DNA of 64,000 nucleotides from Isoetes taiwanensis (taxonomy: Eukaryota > Streptophyta > Lycopodiopsida > Isoetales > Isoetaceae). The stretch covers positions 3,352,074-3,416,073 of the forward strand of contig JAJEKV010000097.1 in assembly GCA_021234155.1 (NCBI GenBank), in the 5' to 3' direction. Under the pieces are notes generated by a model. That model was not told where the DNA came from. It saw only the letters and a program-made list of their open reading frames with translations, and searched no databases. Position 1 is the first letter of the stretch; each line of letters opens with the position of its first letter. Made by a program: the position numbers and the translations under genes. Shown here in pieces: positions 11,965 through 22,559 of this stretch.

Positions 11965-12011
11965 AAAAAAATGAGAATGATTTTTTATCGTTCACTGAGG
12001 CCAATCGGCCT
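11965..12011 (-). mobile_element. 47-base insertion of the extreme 3' end of LINE family 2, only in copy 2
   Basis: Copy 1 reads ACATCTAAAGGAAAAACA (near 5247) where copy 2 has ACATC, then 47 extra bases, then GGAAAAACA, with TAAA replaced. On the minus strand the insert reads AGGCCGATTGGCCTCAGTGA, then ACGATAAAAAATCATTCTC and an A/T tail. That is the end motif of LINE family 2 (compare 8440-8515). It is best explained as a severely 5'-truncated insertion made after the duplication. Confidence 0.7.
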
Positions 12012-12593
12012 GGAAAAACAATCAACCAGATAGACTTAGAAACAAAAGTTATTATTTAGTATCCTATCTTGGAACCTCCAAGTTGGCATCTGGGCTTCCA
12101 TTTAAACCTCTTTCTTTAGTGCTTGTGCTTGTGATTTCAAAGGTATATAAGGCAAAGTAGCGGTGTGATAAAATCGGCTGGAAAAGCTTATCTTGTGGGA
12201 ATTATGCCCACCAAGCCTTCACAAAAAGTGCTCTCGAGCTTTTGTTTGCGAATAAACCATACATAAGATCTTGCCCGTAGAAGGAACCAAAAACATGATA
12301 TTATAGACATGAAACCATTCACACTTGTTTGGTGCGAAATGAAGCAATAAGAGTTTGTCGGACTCTTGTAAGGAGAGAAGCAACCTAAGTTTAACAAGTT
12401 AGGTTGGCTGGTGAAGGGTGGCAGTGAAATGTTCAAATGTTAGCAAGAGAATTTCTTTTCCCACGTGTTCTCCTTTAGGTTTTGCACATGAAAAGCCATT
12501 TAAGATCCATTGATTTCCAATATAGTATCAAGGGTTGCTCATGGAGAATCAACCAAAAAGTGATTGAATTGAATTAGGTAGATGCCCATCCCA

Positions 12594-13490
12594 CTAAGGG
12601 TGACGTTCACTAGAAAGGTCTTGACACATGTCATTGCCATTAACCACTTTTAAGTTCTTGAAGACCTTACAATTGAAGATGTCATATTCTTGCGAATGTG
12701 AAGATACACTTGAAGTTTTCAAATGCTGAAGAATCTCATATGCTTTCTCCATCTTACCCACTTTGCAGAGTCCATCAATGAGAGCACTGTTTGACTGTAC
12801 ATCAGGAACCTTGCCCCACTTAACCATTGTTTTCAACAAATCAAATTTTTCATCAACTTCCTTTGTTTTGCTTAAACGGTGAACAAACAGGTCATAAGTC
12901 TTAACATCTAGAAGCGGCCCTCTTTTAAGCATAGGATTAAACACTATTCTAGCTATTTTCACCTGTTTAGCATTGAACAACCCTTCCAGTAATATATTAC
13001 CCGTACTGGCATTTATAGACAGGATTTTTTCATGTGTTTGATGAAGTATTTGCATGCATTCTTTACCCGTCCATTCTTACAGTGTCTCAATGAAACAAGT
13101 GCAAATCTCACCATCTGCTCTATATGCTTCTCAATCATGCATTGGAAAAAGTCATGTGCTTGGTTACTTTAACCTAGTTTGCAGAGGCCAACAATCATGA
13201 CATTAAATGTATACTTGTTGGGAGAAAGAAAATCCCATTCTATCATTTGGAATATCATTAAGGCTTCTCTATGTTGCGCAGCTTTGAAGCATGCCTGAAG
13301 CAGAACATTGTAAGAATGAAAAGTGCTCTTATAAGTTTGCTGACGTTTTGCCCATTGAAAGAAAGAGAGCGCTTTGCATGGATCACTTAACTGATCGATC
13401 GTCTGAATTACAACATGATTCAGTAGTTTCTCACTAGTTTCTTTTTGCAGATCTTCATGGCAGACAAGCGCTCCTTCCAGTCTGGAAACT
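12594..13490 (-). pseudogene. P-class pentatricopeptide-repeat protein, broken, copy 2
   Basis: This is the copy-2 counterpart of the PPR pseudogene at 5829-6720. Here 12594-13055 is one open frame of 153 residues covering about three to four PPR motifs, including VPDVQSNSALIDGLCKVGKM. In copy 1 this frame is split. The N-terminal part (about 13060-13490) still has stops and shifts, including one around 13140-13200 that both copies share. The shared breaks suggest the gene was already dead before duplication. A typical P-class PPR is 400-700 residues, so only a piece remains. Confidence 0.8.
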
Positions 13491-14084
13491 CAAGGTTTAT
13501 AATCACATTTTGGACTGCAATTTGCCTGCTTGTAGAACCAAATCCAGAATAGATGTAACAACCAATCCTCCAGTGCAATTTCACTTTAATGCACTTGAAA
13601 TCCTCATTGATAATGCCAATCTTTTTAGACAAAACCATCCAGATATGAAGCTCTAGTATAATCTGCAGAGCAACATCACATAAATAAATAATACAGCAAC
13701 AAAAACCAACTGATGATTAGAATTTACTTTACCATTTCAATAAAAAGAATTGTTTCAATAATTTGCAGACATCAAATGCTGGTCACTTGACCAAACTTTA
13801 AGGACTTGTTTGCAATGTTACAAGTAAGAAAACAGTAAATTTAACCAAAGTGGAGCAGAAAAACGTACAGGATGGAGGATTTAAAGAGGCAAGCTAACAA
13901 ATATGCCCCATTATTATCTATGAGCTCTCCACATTATGGAGGAAGGATGGTTTTGGCACTAAGGGCAAGAAATGGAAACAAGAAAAACACCATGCAAGGC
14001 TACTTTTCTGTTAGAAGCAATTTCGAACAGTACTAAATTTATGCATTATTAGTACATCCATTATCAAGTACTCTTGGAGCGATA

Positions 14085-14520
14085 AGAAAAACCTTCACAT
14101 GCCAAATGTAGCCATATTCAAAGATCTATGCTTCAAAATTCCAGCAGGGAAAACTGTGGCATTCGTTGGAGAAAGTGGTTCTGGAAATATTTCTCTTATT
14201 GAGAGATTCTACAATCCTTCTTCATGTACAAAGTAAAGTCATTTATGTTTGTATCTATGTTGTCTACAAAGGGGAAATCCTGCTTGATAGCCACGACATT
14301 AGAACCTTAAAATTAGATTGGCTCAGACAACAAATGGGTTTGGTCAATCAGGAGCCAGTTTTATTTGCAACAACCATTGAGGAAAACATCTTGTATGGCA
14401 AGGTGACTTAATGTTTGAAGATATTGGCGAAGCCACAAGTGCTCTAGATGCGTAATCGAACGTACCATTCAAGAAGCCTTAGTTAAGCCTCATGATAGGG
14501 AGGACAACGAAGAGTTTTTT
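14085..14520 (+). pseudogene. ABCB-type ATP-binding domain fragment, copy 2
   Basis: Counterpart of 7335-7790. Around Walker A the frame is better here, reading GESGSGN followed by [12 protein letters not shown], the normal ABCB order, but the catalytic lysine is still replaced. The same internal insertion and the same loss of the LSGGQ signature are present, so both copies derive from an already broken fragment. After ILYGK this copy differs from copy 1 (AAGGTGACTT against AAGCAGGACG) and the frame stops. DEATSALDA-like sequence follows at about 14420-14450 with changes at CAG sites. Confidence 0.85.
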
Positions 14521-15194
14521 GCCAGAACAGATCCCCAAGCATTTGAAAATCATTCGAGAAGTGCCCATTCCGGAAGCCCATTCTTATATGTCCATTTTGA
14601 AGTTCTTATCTGCCCATTCTTATCCGTTCTTCCCGAGCGGCGAGCCATGGCGAGCCGGGTGGCTTTGATACCTAAAAAGGTTGAATAAAAAAAAAACAAC
14701 AAAATGGGAATTTTCTCTGTAACCTTAGAATGCCAGAAGACCACCGCTTTAATCATAAACGGAGTTGAGCCTCCGCATTTTGCCAGGGGCGGTCATAACT
14801 TCCCAAGGCCGCATATGAACAAATCACGAATTTTCCCTGAATTTTTATGACCGTAGATGAAATCCAACAATTTTAAGGCTCTCCGCGTGCACAAAAAATC
14901 CCACTGGCCGCAAACGTGGATACCCTCAAATCGCTCCAAAGTCTCCACCCTCGTTTGTGCAAGCGTCACGGAAAAAAAAAAAAAAAAAACAATTAAAAGT
15001 AGCTTTAGCTATTTCTCCCTGAGAAACAAAGGATTTGATTATGCCAAGAAACCCACAATTACCTTAGATCACCCATCTTTAGAACCTTGCATCCAATGTT
15101 CTGAAATATGATCAACAAGAATTAACGTAAGTGTAACCTAATAGAAAAGCCTATAATGTTGTAGACAAGAATCGAAAGGCATTTGTGCTTTCAA

Positions 15195-16350
15195 GACATT
15201 CAAATATTTCGAGAAATATGAATTGAATGACTTTTATTGTCCACGGAGACCAATCGGCCTATGGGACCCAATACAAGATCACAGCAGGCGTAATGCTGCC
15301 CAGGTTAAAAAAACCCCCGCCCCGAAGGGTTTTTAAGGGAAAAACCGTGGCAGCAATAAGATTGCTGACAAGCTATACAAATATACACATCATGGAGTAT
15401 TTCTTGCCCATCAAGTGGTTGTCCAGGGCATATGCGAGCCCTCAGATCCATTACCTCCTGAATGTGCGAGCGCACCGAGGTCGTGCTCAATATCATGTGT
15501 AGCAGTTGGTTTGGCCTGATCAAGAGAGCGTCGCGTGCTCAGATCGGATGATATGCCGGGCAGCTCAATCCACCTGCATGTCTCAATGCGGAGATGATGG
15601 GCACCTGTGTGAATAGAGGCGATGAGCCTGTACTTTTTTATGGGCAGATGTGAATGTAGGTAGCATTGTGGGCCGCGGTCCAGTGTGGGATTTATGTGTT
15701 CCTTATAATGTGTCATTTTGACTGCTTTCAGGGCCCTAGGGTCCCAAAGCTTGTTGAGGAAACAAGTGTCAAGGTAATGTCTCGCTGTCCCGGTCGCCTT
15801 CGTAATCCACTGCATGCACCTATGCTCTTGCACATTCCATCCGCAAGCCACCGAGCTCTCTTGTCCTTTCAATTGGCCTTGAGCCATTCTTGGATTCCAT
15901 TGCTATGGTATAAGCTAGGTGCGCAAGACGGGCATTGTCCATATTGACAACTTTCTAGAAATAGACGATGTGTCTATCAAGGGCTGCCCTCTGAAGAGTT
16001 CTGTCTCATGCAGCAGGATTTGATATGGGACCGTGGATTTCACCCCAAGTGCCAGTGCTAGGTAGGCTTTCTGCACCTTCTCTAAGTCATTCCAAGTCTT
16101 TAGGGATACCATCGGGCCCTAGACCTCGACCTCGTACAGAAGAACACGTTCCATTAGTACCCTTAACAAATGTGACTGATGGCCCCAATTATAGAGCTCT
16201 TCCATGTGGCTGTTGTTCTGCATTGCATAGGGCGCTTTCCAACCCGCGGTGACCCGCGATCGGATGGATATGTCCCAACCCCGCAATCGGGTGGATGAGA
16301 AATGCGATTTGAAACCAATAATCCTTCCCATAACCCATTAGATACCAACA
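15195..16350 (-). mobile_element. 3' end of LINE family 2, copy B (duplicate of copy A)
   Basis: Same insertion as copy A, carried along by the 6.7-kb duplication. The 15411-15887 frame keeps 158 residues, including YLDTCFLNKLWDPRALKAV and LPIKKYRLIASIHTGAHHLR. The closing stem of the 3' hairpin is intact here (TGCTGCC at 15294, GGCAGCA at 15349), whereas in copy A it is disrupted at exactly its CTG/CAG bases. The tail toward 15210 is TTCAATTCATATTT-like. Confidence 0.75.
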
Positions 16351-17666
16351 TTGTTGACACTAGGGCAAGGGTTATGGACTCAAAATGAGCAGAATAAAAG
16401 TTGGATGTTCATCTAAATTATGTGTAGTTAAATCTAGTCTCGTGAGTTCCTTCAACAAAATTGTGGCGGACATATAATGCATCCCTTGTGATAGACACTA
16501 GGCGCAAGAAGATGATTGCAGAGCAACTTTGTAAGCTACCTGATGCCAGATTCTGGCATACTAAATTGAATGGGCTCTTCCAGCAACGTCCAAGGATCTG
16601 CAAACGTGGTCGAAACATGAGTGCAAACTCTGAGAATGTTAAGATGTGATCACATTCTCCTCTGAAATCGTATCATTGCATCATTCTTCACCTAAATTCA
16701 AATCCATTGGAAAAGAAACTATAGGCAATATAATGGCTCTGATGAAACCTATAAAACATTGGAACAGAAAATGCTCTACATAAAAAAATTAGCAGGATGG
16801 ACTATATTGAAACATATTTTCATCATAGAGTACTTGATATTTTCATTCTGGTCCAGAGAAGGGAACAGAGGGAAAAATGGCTTGTCCTCTCTACCAAGAG
16901 ATTTCTGAACCTCTGCATCCTCCAATCGCTTATGTCGATGGAAATGATCTGTCGATAGCAAAATGATAAGAAGAATGGACCACTTTCATTGTGCCAAAAA
17001 TGTAACAATAGACAGAAAAAAAGGGCCACAGATCTTGCCATTGCCCACCGATATAACGCATAGAAAAAAAGAGAGGGGGGAAATTGCCAAAACGTGATTA
17101 CCAAGTTGGATTATAAAATTCCGGTGTGAAATTTTTGCTTGTGGTTGGAAAATGGCATGTTCACTAGCGTTACCGGCGGTCATAAAAGCATTTTAGGTGT
17201 AATCATGCCAACGGAGCCAATCACATCGTGACACATGGCATATTTCATTTACAGAATGTTGCATAAAAATTTAACTTGTGATGAAGAACAGCGTTCACTT
17301 GCATTCCGACATTTACCTTCCTCTTTACCTTCTATTCTCGCATTTACCCTACTTTCATCTTCTTTTACCTTGCATTCCACTGCAGGTTTGCAGCTAAGTT
17401 GCTTCCGTGTTACAAGAGTGGCAATCTACTTGCCATTCCTGGGATGTCAACAGTCCCAGGCAACCATTCTTGTCTGCAGAAAAAAGTGGACACCCTCCCC
17501 AGAAACATTTTACCACCAATGCATTTTACCACCAATGCATTTCTAATTCTATTCCACATTTTTTTGAAGGCCAAAAGTAGCATCCCGACTATACACTGCA
17601 AGAACGAAACTGGAACGTAGCTCGTAGGCTAATATACCAATTTATGTGCGCCAACTTTTCGTCGTT

Positions 17667-17706
17667 GGGTTAGGGTTAGGTTAAAAATTTCAGGCCGGAA
17701 CCCTAA
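17667..17706. promoter_or_regulatory. Telo-box-like motif, possible plant promoter remnant
   Basis: GGGTTAGGGTTAGG at 17667 is followed by GAACCCTAAAAAAAAA, giving AACCCTAA motifs on both strands. Telo-boxes are known near the start of plant translation-related genes. About 50 bases on, CCATCCATGGCGCTCCTC then TAAGTCCAGTAAGT resembles a short leader with a 5' splice site, but the ATG frame stops after four codons. Only suggestive. Confidence 0.3.
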
Positions 17707-18540
17707 AAAAAAAGGGCGCAATAAAAAGGAAGCTCCATCCATGGCGCTCCTCTAAGTCCAGTAAGTATTCTGCAGTTATTCATGTTTTAGCGATGCTTGA
17801 CCGATAGGAGCGACTAATCTATGTCGTAAATTCCAACTTCAGCATCGTAGATAGAATTTTTGCCCCGAATGCCTCAAGCTTTTCGGAGTTTTGTGCTACC
17901 GGAGCTCGAATCGTATATTCCATCGCCTTGGGGAGTGGCGTCGCTGCCTTAACCTTTTTGGACAGACCATACGGTTCACATTTTCTTATGCATTTGCTTC
18001 TGTTTTTTGTTTGCTTAGATATGGCGTCAAAGATTCATAAGCTCCTTCTTGTTTTCTGTTGATTGAGCTTCTATGATTTGGCTGCCAAAATTAAACGCCT
18101 GTGCTTTCTTTTAGTATAGGCAACGGCCAGACAACCGTAGAGTTCCTTCCACGGATCTAATGTTTGCTCATACATTAGGTCTACTATTCAAGAACTCATA
18201 TCTTGCTTTGTAAAAAGAAAGCTTCTTCTTCTGTGTGGAAACAACAGGCCCACAACACAGGACTCCCTATCGTATATGGTGTTTTTGTTGGTTTTGCTGG
18301 CTACGGGTTTCCTGTCTTTAGAATTCCTATCAAATATGGCTCTCAAACAAAACAAAACTTGGAATCCTGAAGTATGTCTCGAACTGACCTGAAGACCAAA
18401 AAGTGAGAAAAATATTGGCAAGAATAAATGCACGAGTTTGCCTCCCTTATTCTCTTGAACAGAAATTATTCAAGGAAGATCTTGTACAACAAACCCCGAT
18501 TGTCTGCATTCATCTTATCGTCTTATCACATTCTCTAAGA

Positions 18541-18900
18541 CATGGAAGATGCTATGCTGTCTATCATGTTTTATGACACGTTGAAGATGCTATGCTGTCT
18601 ATTTTGTTTAACACGTGGAACATACTATAGATAATACATGTTTTTTTCAAACAGTCTAGAAAAAAGAAGGATGAGGAGGTATTTCATTTATTTCGTGAAT
18701 TTGGGAAAACTTACTATTACTAAGTTGTATGTTACTCCTTTCTCAACATATCGTTTGCTCTTTAATCCTTTTCTCAAGTGTTCTTATTCCAAGATTTTAC
18801 TTTCCAAGTGTTCTTATTCGATATAGATTATATAGATTGTTTACAATTTACTTTCTCAAAGTGTACTTATTCCATATAGATTATTTACAATTTAGAGTTC
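18541..18900. repeat. Short local duplications
   Basis: GAAGATGCTATGCTGTCTAT occurs twice (about 18546 and 18583). Further on, CAAGTGTTCTTATTC occurs at about 18776 and 18804, with a related CAAAGTGTACTTATTCC at about 18856. GATATAGATTATATAGATTG and CATATAGATTATTTACAATT are also paired. AT-rich and non-coding. Confidence 0.7.
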
Positions 18901-19489
18901 TGCAATCATTCTTCTATTCAAGTATAAAGTTTGAAATTTCAAAAATGCCCTAGCCGTTCATTTTCTTCCTTTTTTGCGTTCGTTATTTCTTTTCTTCCTT
19001 TCTTTTGCGTTCACTATTTGACCCTTTTTTGTAGCTCTACATCTTTGGACGAACTACAATCTTAGGGACAGACTAGTTGGTGGGCACAAGGCATAAGTTC
19101 GGAGTTTGGAATCTGTAAATGTTTTGGCCACAATGAAAAAAGTGTACATATACGATGAATTATGTATGTTTTGACATCTACAATACATGAATATTCTATC
19201 CAACTAAACATGTTACAATATTTAGACATCTAATATTTTGTATGCAACCCTTAAGCAACCATTCTAAGATTGAATGGACTGGGGTTTTCTTAAAAGAGAG
19301 CATTTTAATGCCATTATTAAATTCACCTTTTGCTAATAAGCAAGTTAAAATATCTTTTGATGTATGTGCTCTCTTGTTGGTTTTTGCTACTTTATTGTTT
19401 TTGTATTTGGTGTGCGAATTACTTTGCTGGGTTAACGCTGGAGAAATTGTGAATGGTGCATTGTGTTAAAATAATGAATGTGATTTTTG

Positions 19490-19770
19490 CTTTGAGAGAC
19501 ATATCAGTATGTGTGTTTCACCACGTTGTTATTTTTGGAAACACGCGTTGTAACACACACATTGTTATTTTCAGAAACACGCGTTGTTATTTTCGTTTTG
19601 GGAGACATATCAGTATGTGATGTATTTTTAACATGAGATTAGTTGTATAATGGATACCAAAATGTTATAATATGTGTATTGAATGAGGAAACACACGTTA
19701 TTTTCGTTTTGGGAGACATATCAGTATGCGTGATTTATTTTCAACATGAGATTGGTTGTATAATATGTCG
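19490..19770. repeat. Interspersed short repeats with GAGACATATCAGTATG
   Basis: GAGACATATCAGTATG occurs three times (about 19496, 19603 and 19713). AAACACGCGTTGT and related AAACACACGTTAT occur several times, and AACATGAGATTRGTTGTATA occurs twice. No coding content. Confidence 0.8.
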
Positions 19771-19976
19771 TTAATTTCAAATATACAAATATTCTAAGGC
19801 TTTCATCATATTTGTAAGTTTTCAATTTACAAATGCAAGCTAATATGGAATTGCTCTAAAAAACATATTCATGCACATGTTCCATCTTGAAAATTTCCAT
19901 TTTTAGAATGGGAGAAAAATGAACGTTGAGCGCCTAGTGTTCAGCGCCTGGCTCCGGGGAGAATTCCCCAACCCCG

Positions 19977-22554
19977 ATGGATGAGGCTTTGCTTGAAGCT
20001 GTTCTCCAGGGGTTGGGAATCACTAACATCCCCCTGGAATTTCAGGATTCTTTGGTGGTTATAGAAAATTTAATTACCACTGCAGTTGAATCTCAATCTA
20101 GAATAGGCTTCTGTAGGTTCGGGCTTAGTTCGTTCTTCTTGTGTATTCTTTGCTTTGATAGATCAGGTTCATTAAGGGTTGCAGCCCATAATTCTCAGCC
20201 CTACCTGGCCCTGGGAAACAGATTTGAACGAAATTTATTTACTATGAGCGCTCCTTTGGAATTCGGGATAGAACCAATCTTTCATTGGGCGACATTCTTC
20301 GACCTCCAGCCATCCCAACACATAAGGGACCTTGATGTGGTGGTTTGGAGGTTTCTGGTCTCCAATTAGTTTGCTTTTTGGGCCCCGAGCCAGATCTAAG
20401 GGGCTTATCAGGTAGGGTCACATTTCTAGGATCTGCATTCTCTAAGATTTTTTGGGTACGGCCTGTCATTTCTTGGGTCAGGCTTCTTCTTGGGGGAAGG
20501 AAGAAATTATCATTGGCGGTTATATCCCTTTCTGGAGGGAAAAGTGAAGGGGAAAGATCCGTCGTCCCATAACGGGTGCTCTTTCTGCTTCCTCCCATGG
20601 ACTCTCTACTGTTTACGGCAATTCTCAGGCAAAAGAATGAAAACCAAGGCGAGCACCTCTGCTATGCACAATAGCAAGGAAGATGACGAATGGAATCAGA
20701 TCTTCTGGTTGGAAAACAAGAAAGATAAAGCCTGGGGGATTCTGAAGGAGCTTTACACTGGGTTAGAGATTATAAGAGATCAGCAGAAGGCAGCAGCCTC
20801 CTGCATGGGAGTGCATCAGGAGGTCGGGATTCTGGCATGCAGGGAAAAGATGGAGACCATTGACAAAGACTACCTGGACGGAAGAGCCAATGACAGGGAT
20901 TGGGTATGGAATACCTTTGGTTTTGCGCAGGAATTGGACAACACCCTCTACAAGCTTATAACAGTTAAACAGGGACACATAGAAACGGATTGCTGCAGTC
21001 TCAAAAACAACATATTCAGGGCTTTCATGGACGAGCTGTTAGCAAAAGTTAAAAACCTGATCATTCAATGGGATGTGATAAGAGAAAATTCCAATGCAAG
21101 TATTAGGCTCATAAGAAGGTGGGAAGAGGCCGAGGACCACGTCATCGAGAGGCATAGAAAAATCTTCCGGCAAGGTCTTGCTCTGAATGAACCTCTGGAA
21201 GGGATTTCAACATCCCTTGAGGTTTATCAGCTGAAGGGCAAAAAATCGGCAAAAGCTTGCAAAATCAAAGACTCCAATGGATTTTTCAATCCGGAGGAGA
21301 TAATTTCTTGCGATTGAGGAAACTGTGAGGGGGTCAAGCTCTCTGCGCTGAATGTCTTGAAAACCAAGATCGGAGAGAACAAAATTAGCAACTCCATCCC
21401 AGTTATCGGCAAGAATGACAAGACAAAAGGTCTATTTTCTCCACCCTCTTATAAGAATGTTCTCATGAATGATAAACCCTCTGCTTCCCAACCCGACTAA
21501 CCCGGAAATGAGAATATAGTCGGTTGGAGATTTTATAGATTTATTTGGAGTGTTGGATTCTTCACCTCTTGAATCATGTTTTCCGGAATGCTATTCTTAT
21601 ACATTTCCTAAATAGCCCAAATCGGGGAAGTTAAAATTGGATTACCAAATTCCAAAGATATCCCCATTCTTTCTATTCTTAAAATTTGGATAAGAAGACC
21701 TTTCAGATTGTTTGTAGAAACGAAGTCTGTGTCAAACAAATTCTAAGAAGGAAATTGGATTTCATCAGTAATGATCCTTTCGATATTATGAAGTGGTCTC
21801 CTAATTTCATCCCGGGTACGGTGGACGAAGTTCAAACTACTACGTGGCTGTCTTCCCCTAATCTCCCTCCGACATTCTGGACGCGATCCCATTTAATTGC
21901 CCTCTCTGAATCCCTGGGGAGGTCATCGAAATTAATATTCCCCAAACAAACTTCCCCTCGGTCTGCATTTCTAAAAGGATTAAATCCGACTGGAAGAAAA
22001 CGATAAAAATCAGGGTCAAGGCCGATGAATTCTTGGATCTCAGTATCAGCTACTCCAAATGGCCAATCCCTGATCCTTTGTTTGCCTCAAACCAAAAGCA
22101 TCAGAAACAGGTATGGATTCCTAAAACCACTAACAAGGAGGATACAGAAGATTCAAAGGTAGACAGGGTTGATGGGGAATTAGATAAGAATATCAAGCAG
22201 ACCCATATCAATCAGAGTACTCCAATTCACAGAAAGATTTATGATAATCCCTCAAAGGTGGAGATACAGGATGACATGGTCGTCCTTATAAAAAATCTCA
22301 ATCTTTCCGTTAGGATTGATACTGGTGACTTTATATTCACCATACCTAAGGGTCCAGACTCCACACAGCAGGGGGATGATGCAGACACCCAGCAAGGAAT
22401 TGACAGAATTGAAGACCTTCTCGATAGTGGCTGGAATATGGTAGACAGAAAAAAGGGCAGAGGTAGGAAGAAACTTTATTTTGGTCCAAGCAGATCAAGC
22501 CCAAGGAAGCAAACCATCCAAGCGAGGATGGCCCTAGGGAAGTATAAATATTAA
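19977..22554 (+). pseudogene. LINE ORF1 (nucleic-acid-binding protein with DUF4283-like domain), broken
   Basis: The first part starts MDEALLEAVLQGLGITNIPL at 19977 and a helical, probably coiled-coil segment follows (20640-21317, around NKKDKAWGILKELYTGLEII). After a gap with stops, 21686-22554 carries the DUF4283-like core: FQIVCRNEVCVKQILRRKLD, DPFDIMKWSPNF, LPPTFWTRSHLIALSESLG, then after a frame change near 21920 a segment ending in a basic tail around KKGRGRKKLYFG. In plant L1 elements this protein binds the element RNA. At least three frames are needed to read it. Middle residues 21318-21680 are not interpretable. Confidence 0.75.
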
Positions 22555-22559
22555 TGGAT

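Larger units (their letters stand above)
10482..17232 (+). repeat. 6.7-kb tandem duplication, copy 2
   Basis: This is the second direct copy, starting TATGATAATTATAATG and ending ATCACATCGTGACA at about 17232, after which the sequence diverges (CATGGCATATTT). It is about 30 bases longer than copy 1, mostly because of a 47-base insertion at 11965-12011. Long runs, for example 12440-12870 against 5680-6110, look identical, so the duplication is recent. Confidence 0.95.
17233..19925. other. Unassigned DNA with small repeats
   Basis: No gene recognised. ORFs at 17235-17620, 18188-18433 and 18638-18953 are unconvincing (low complexity or overlapping on both strands). A telo-box lies near 17667, and short repeats occur at 18540-18620, 18735-18900 and 19490-19770. 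The stretch 17600-18120 is less AT-rich and might be the 5' part of a gene, but no exon can be named. Confidence 0.4.
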
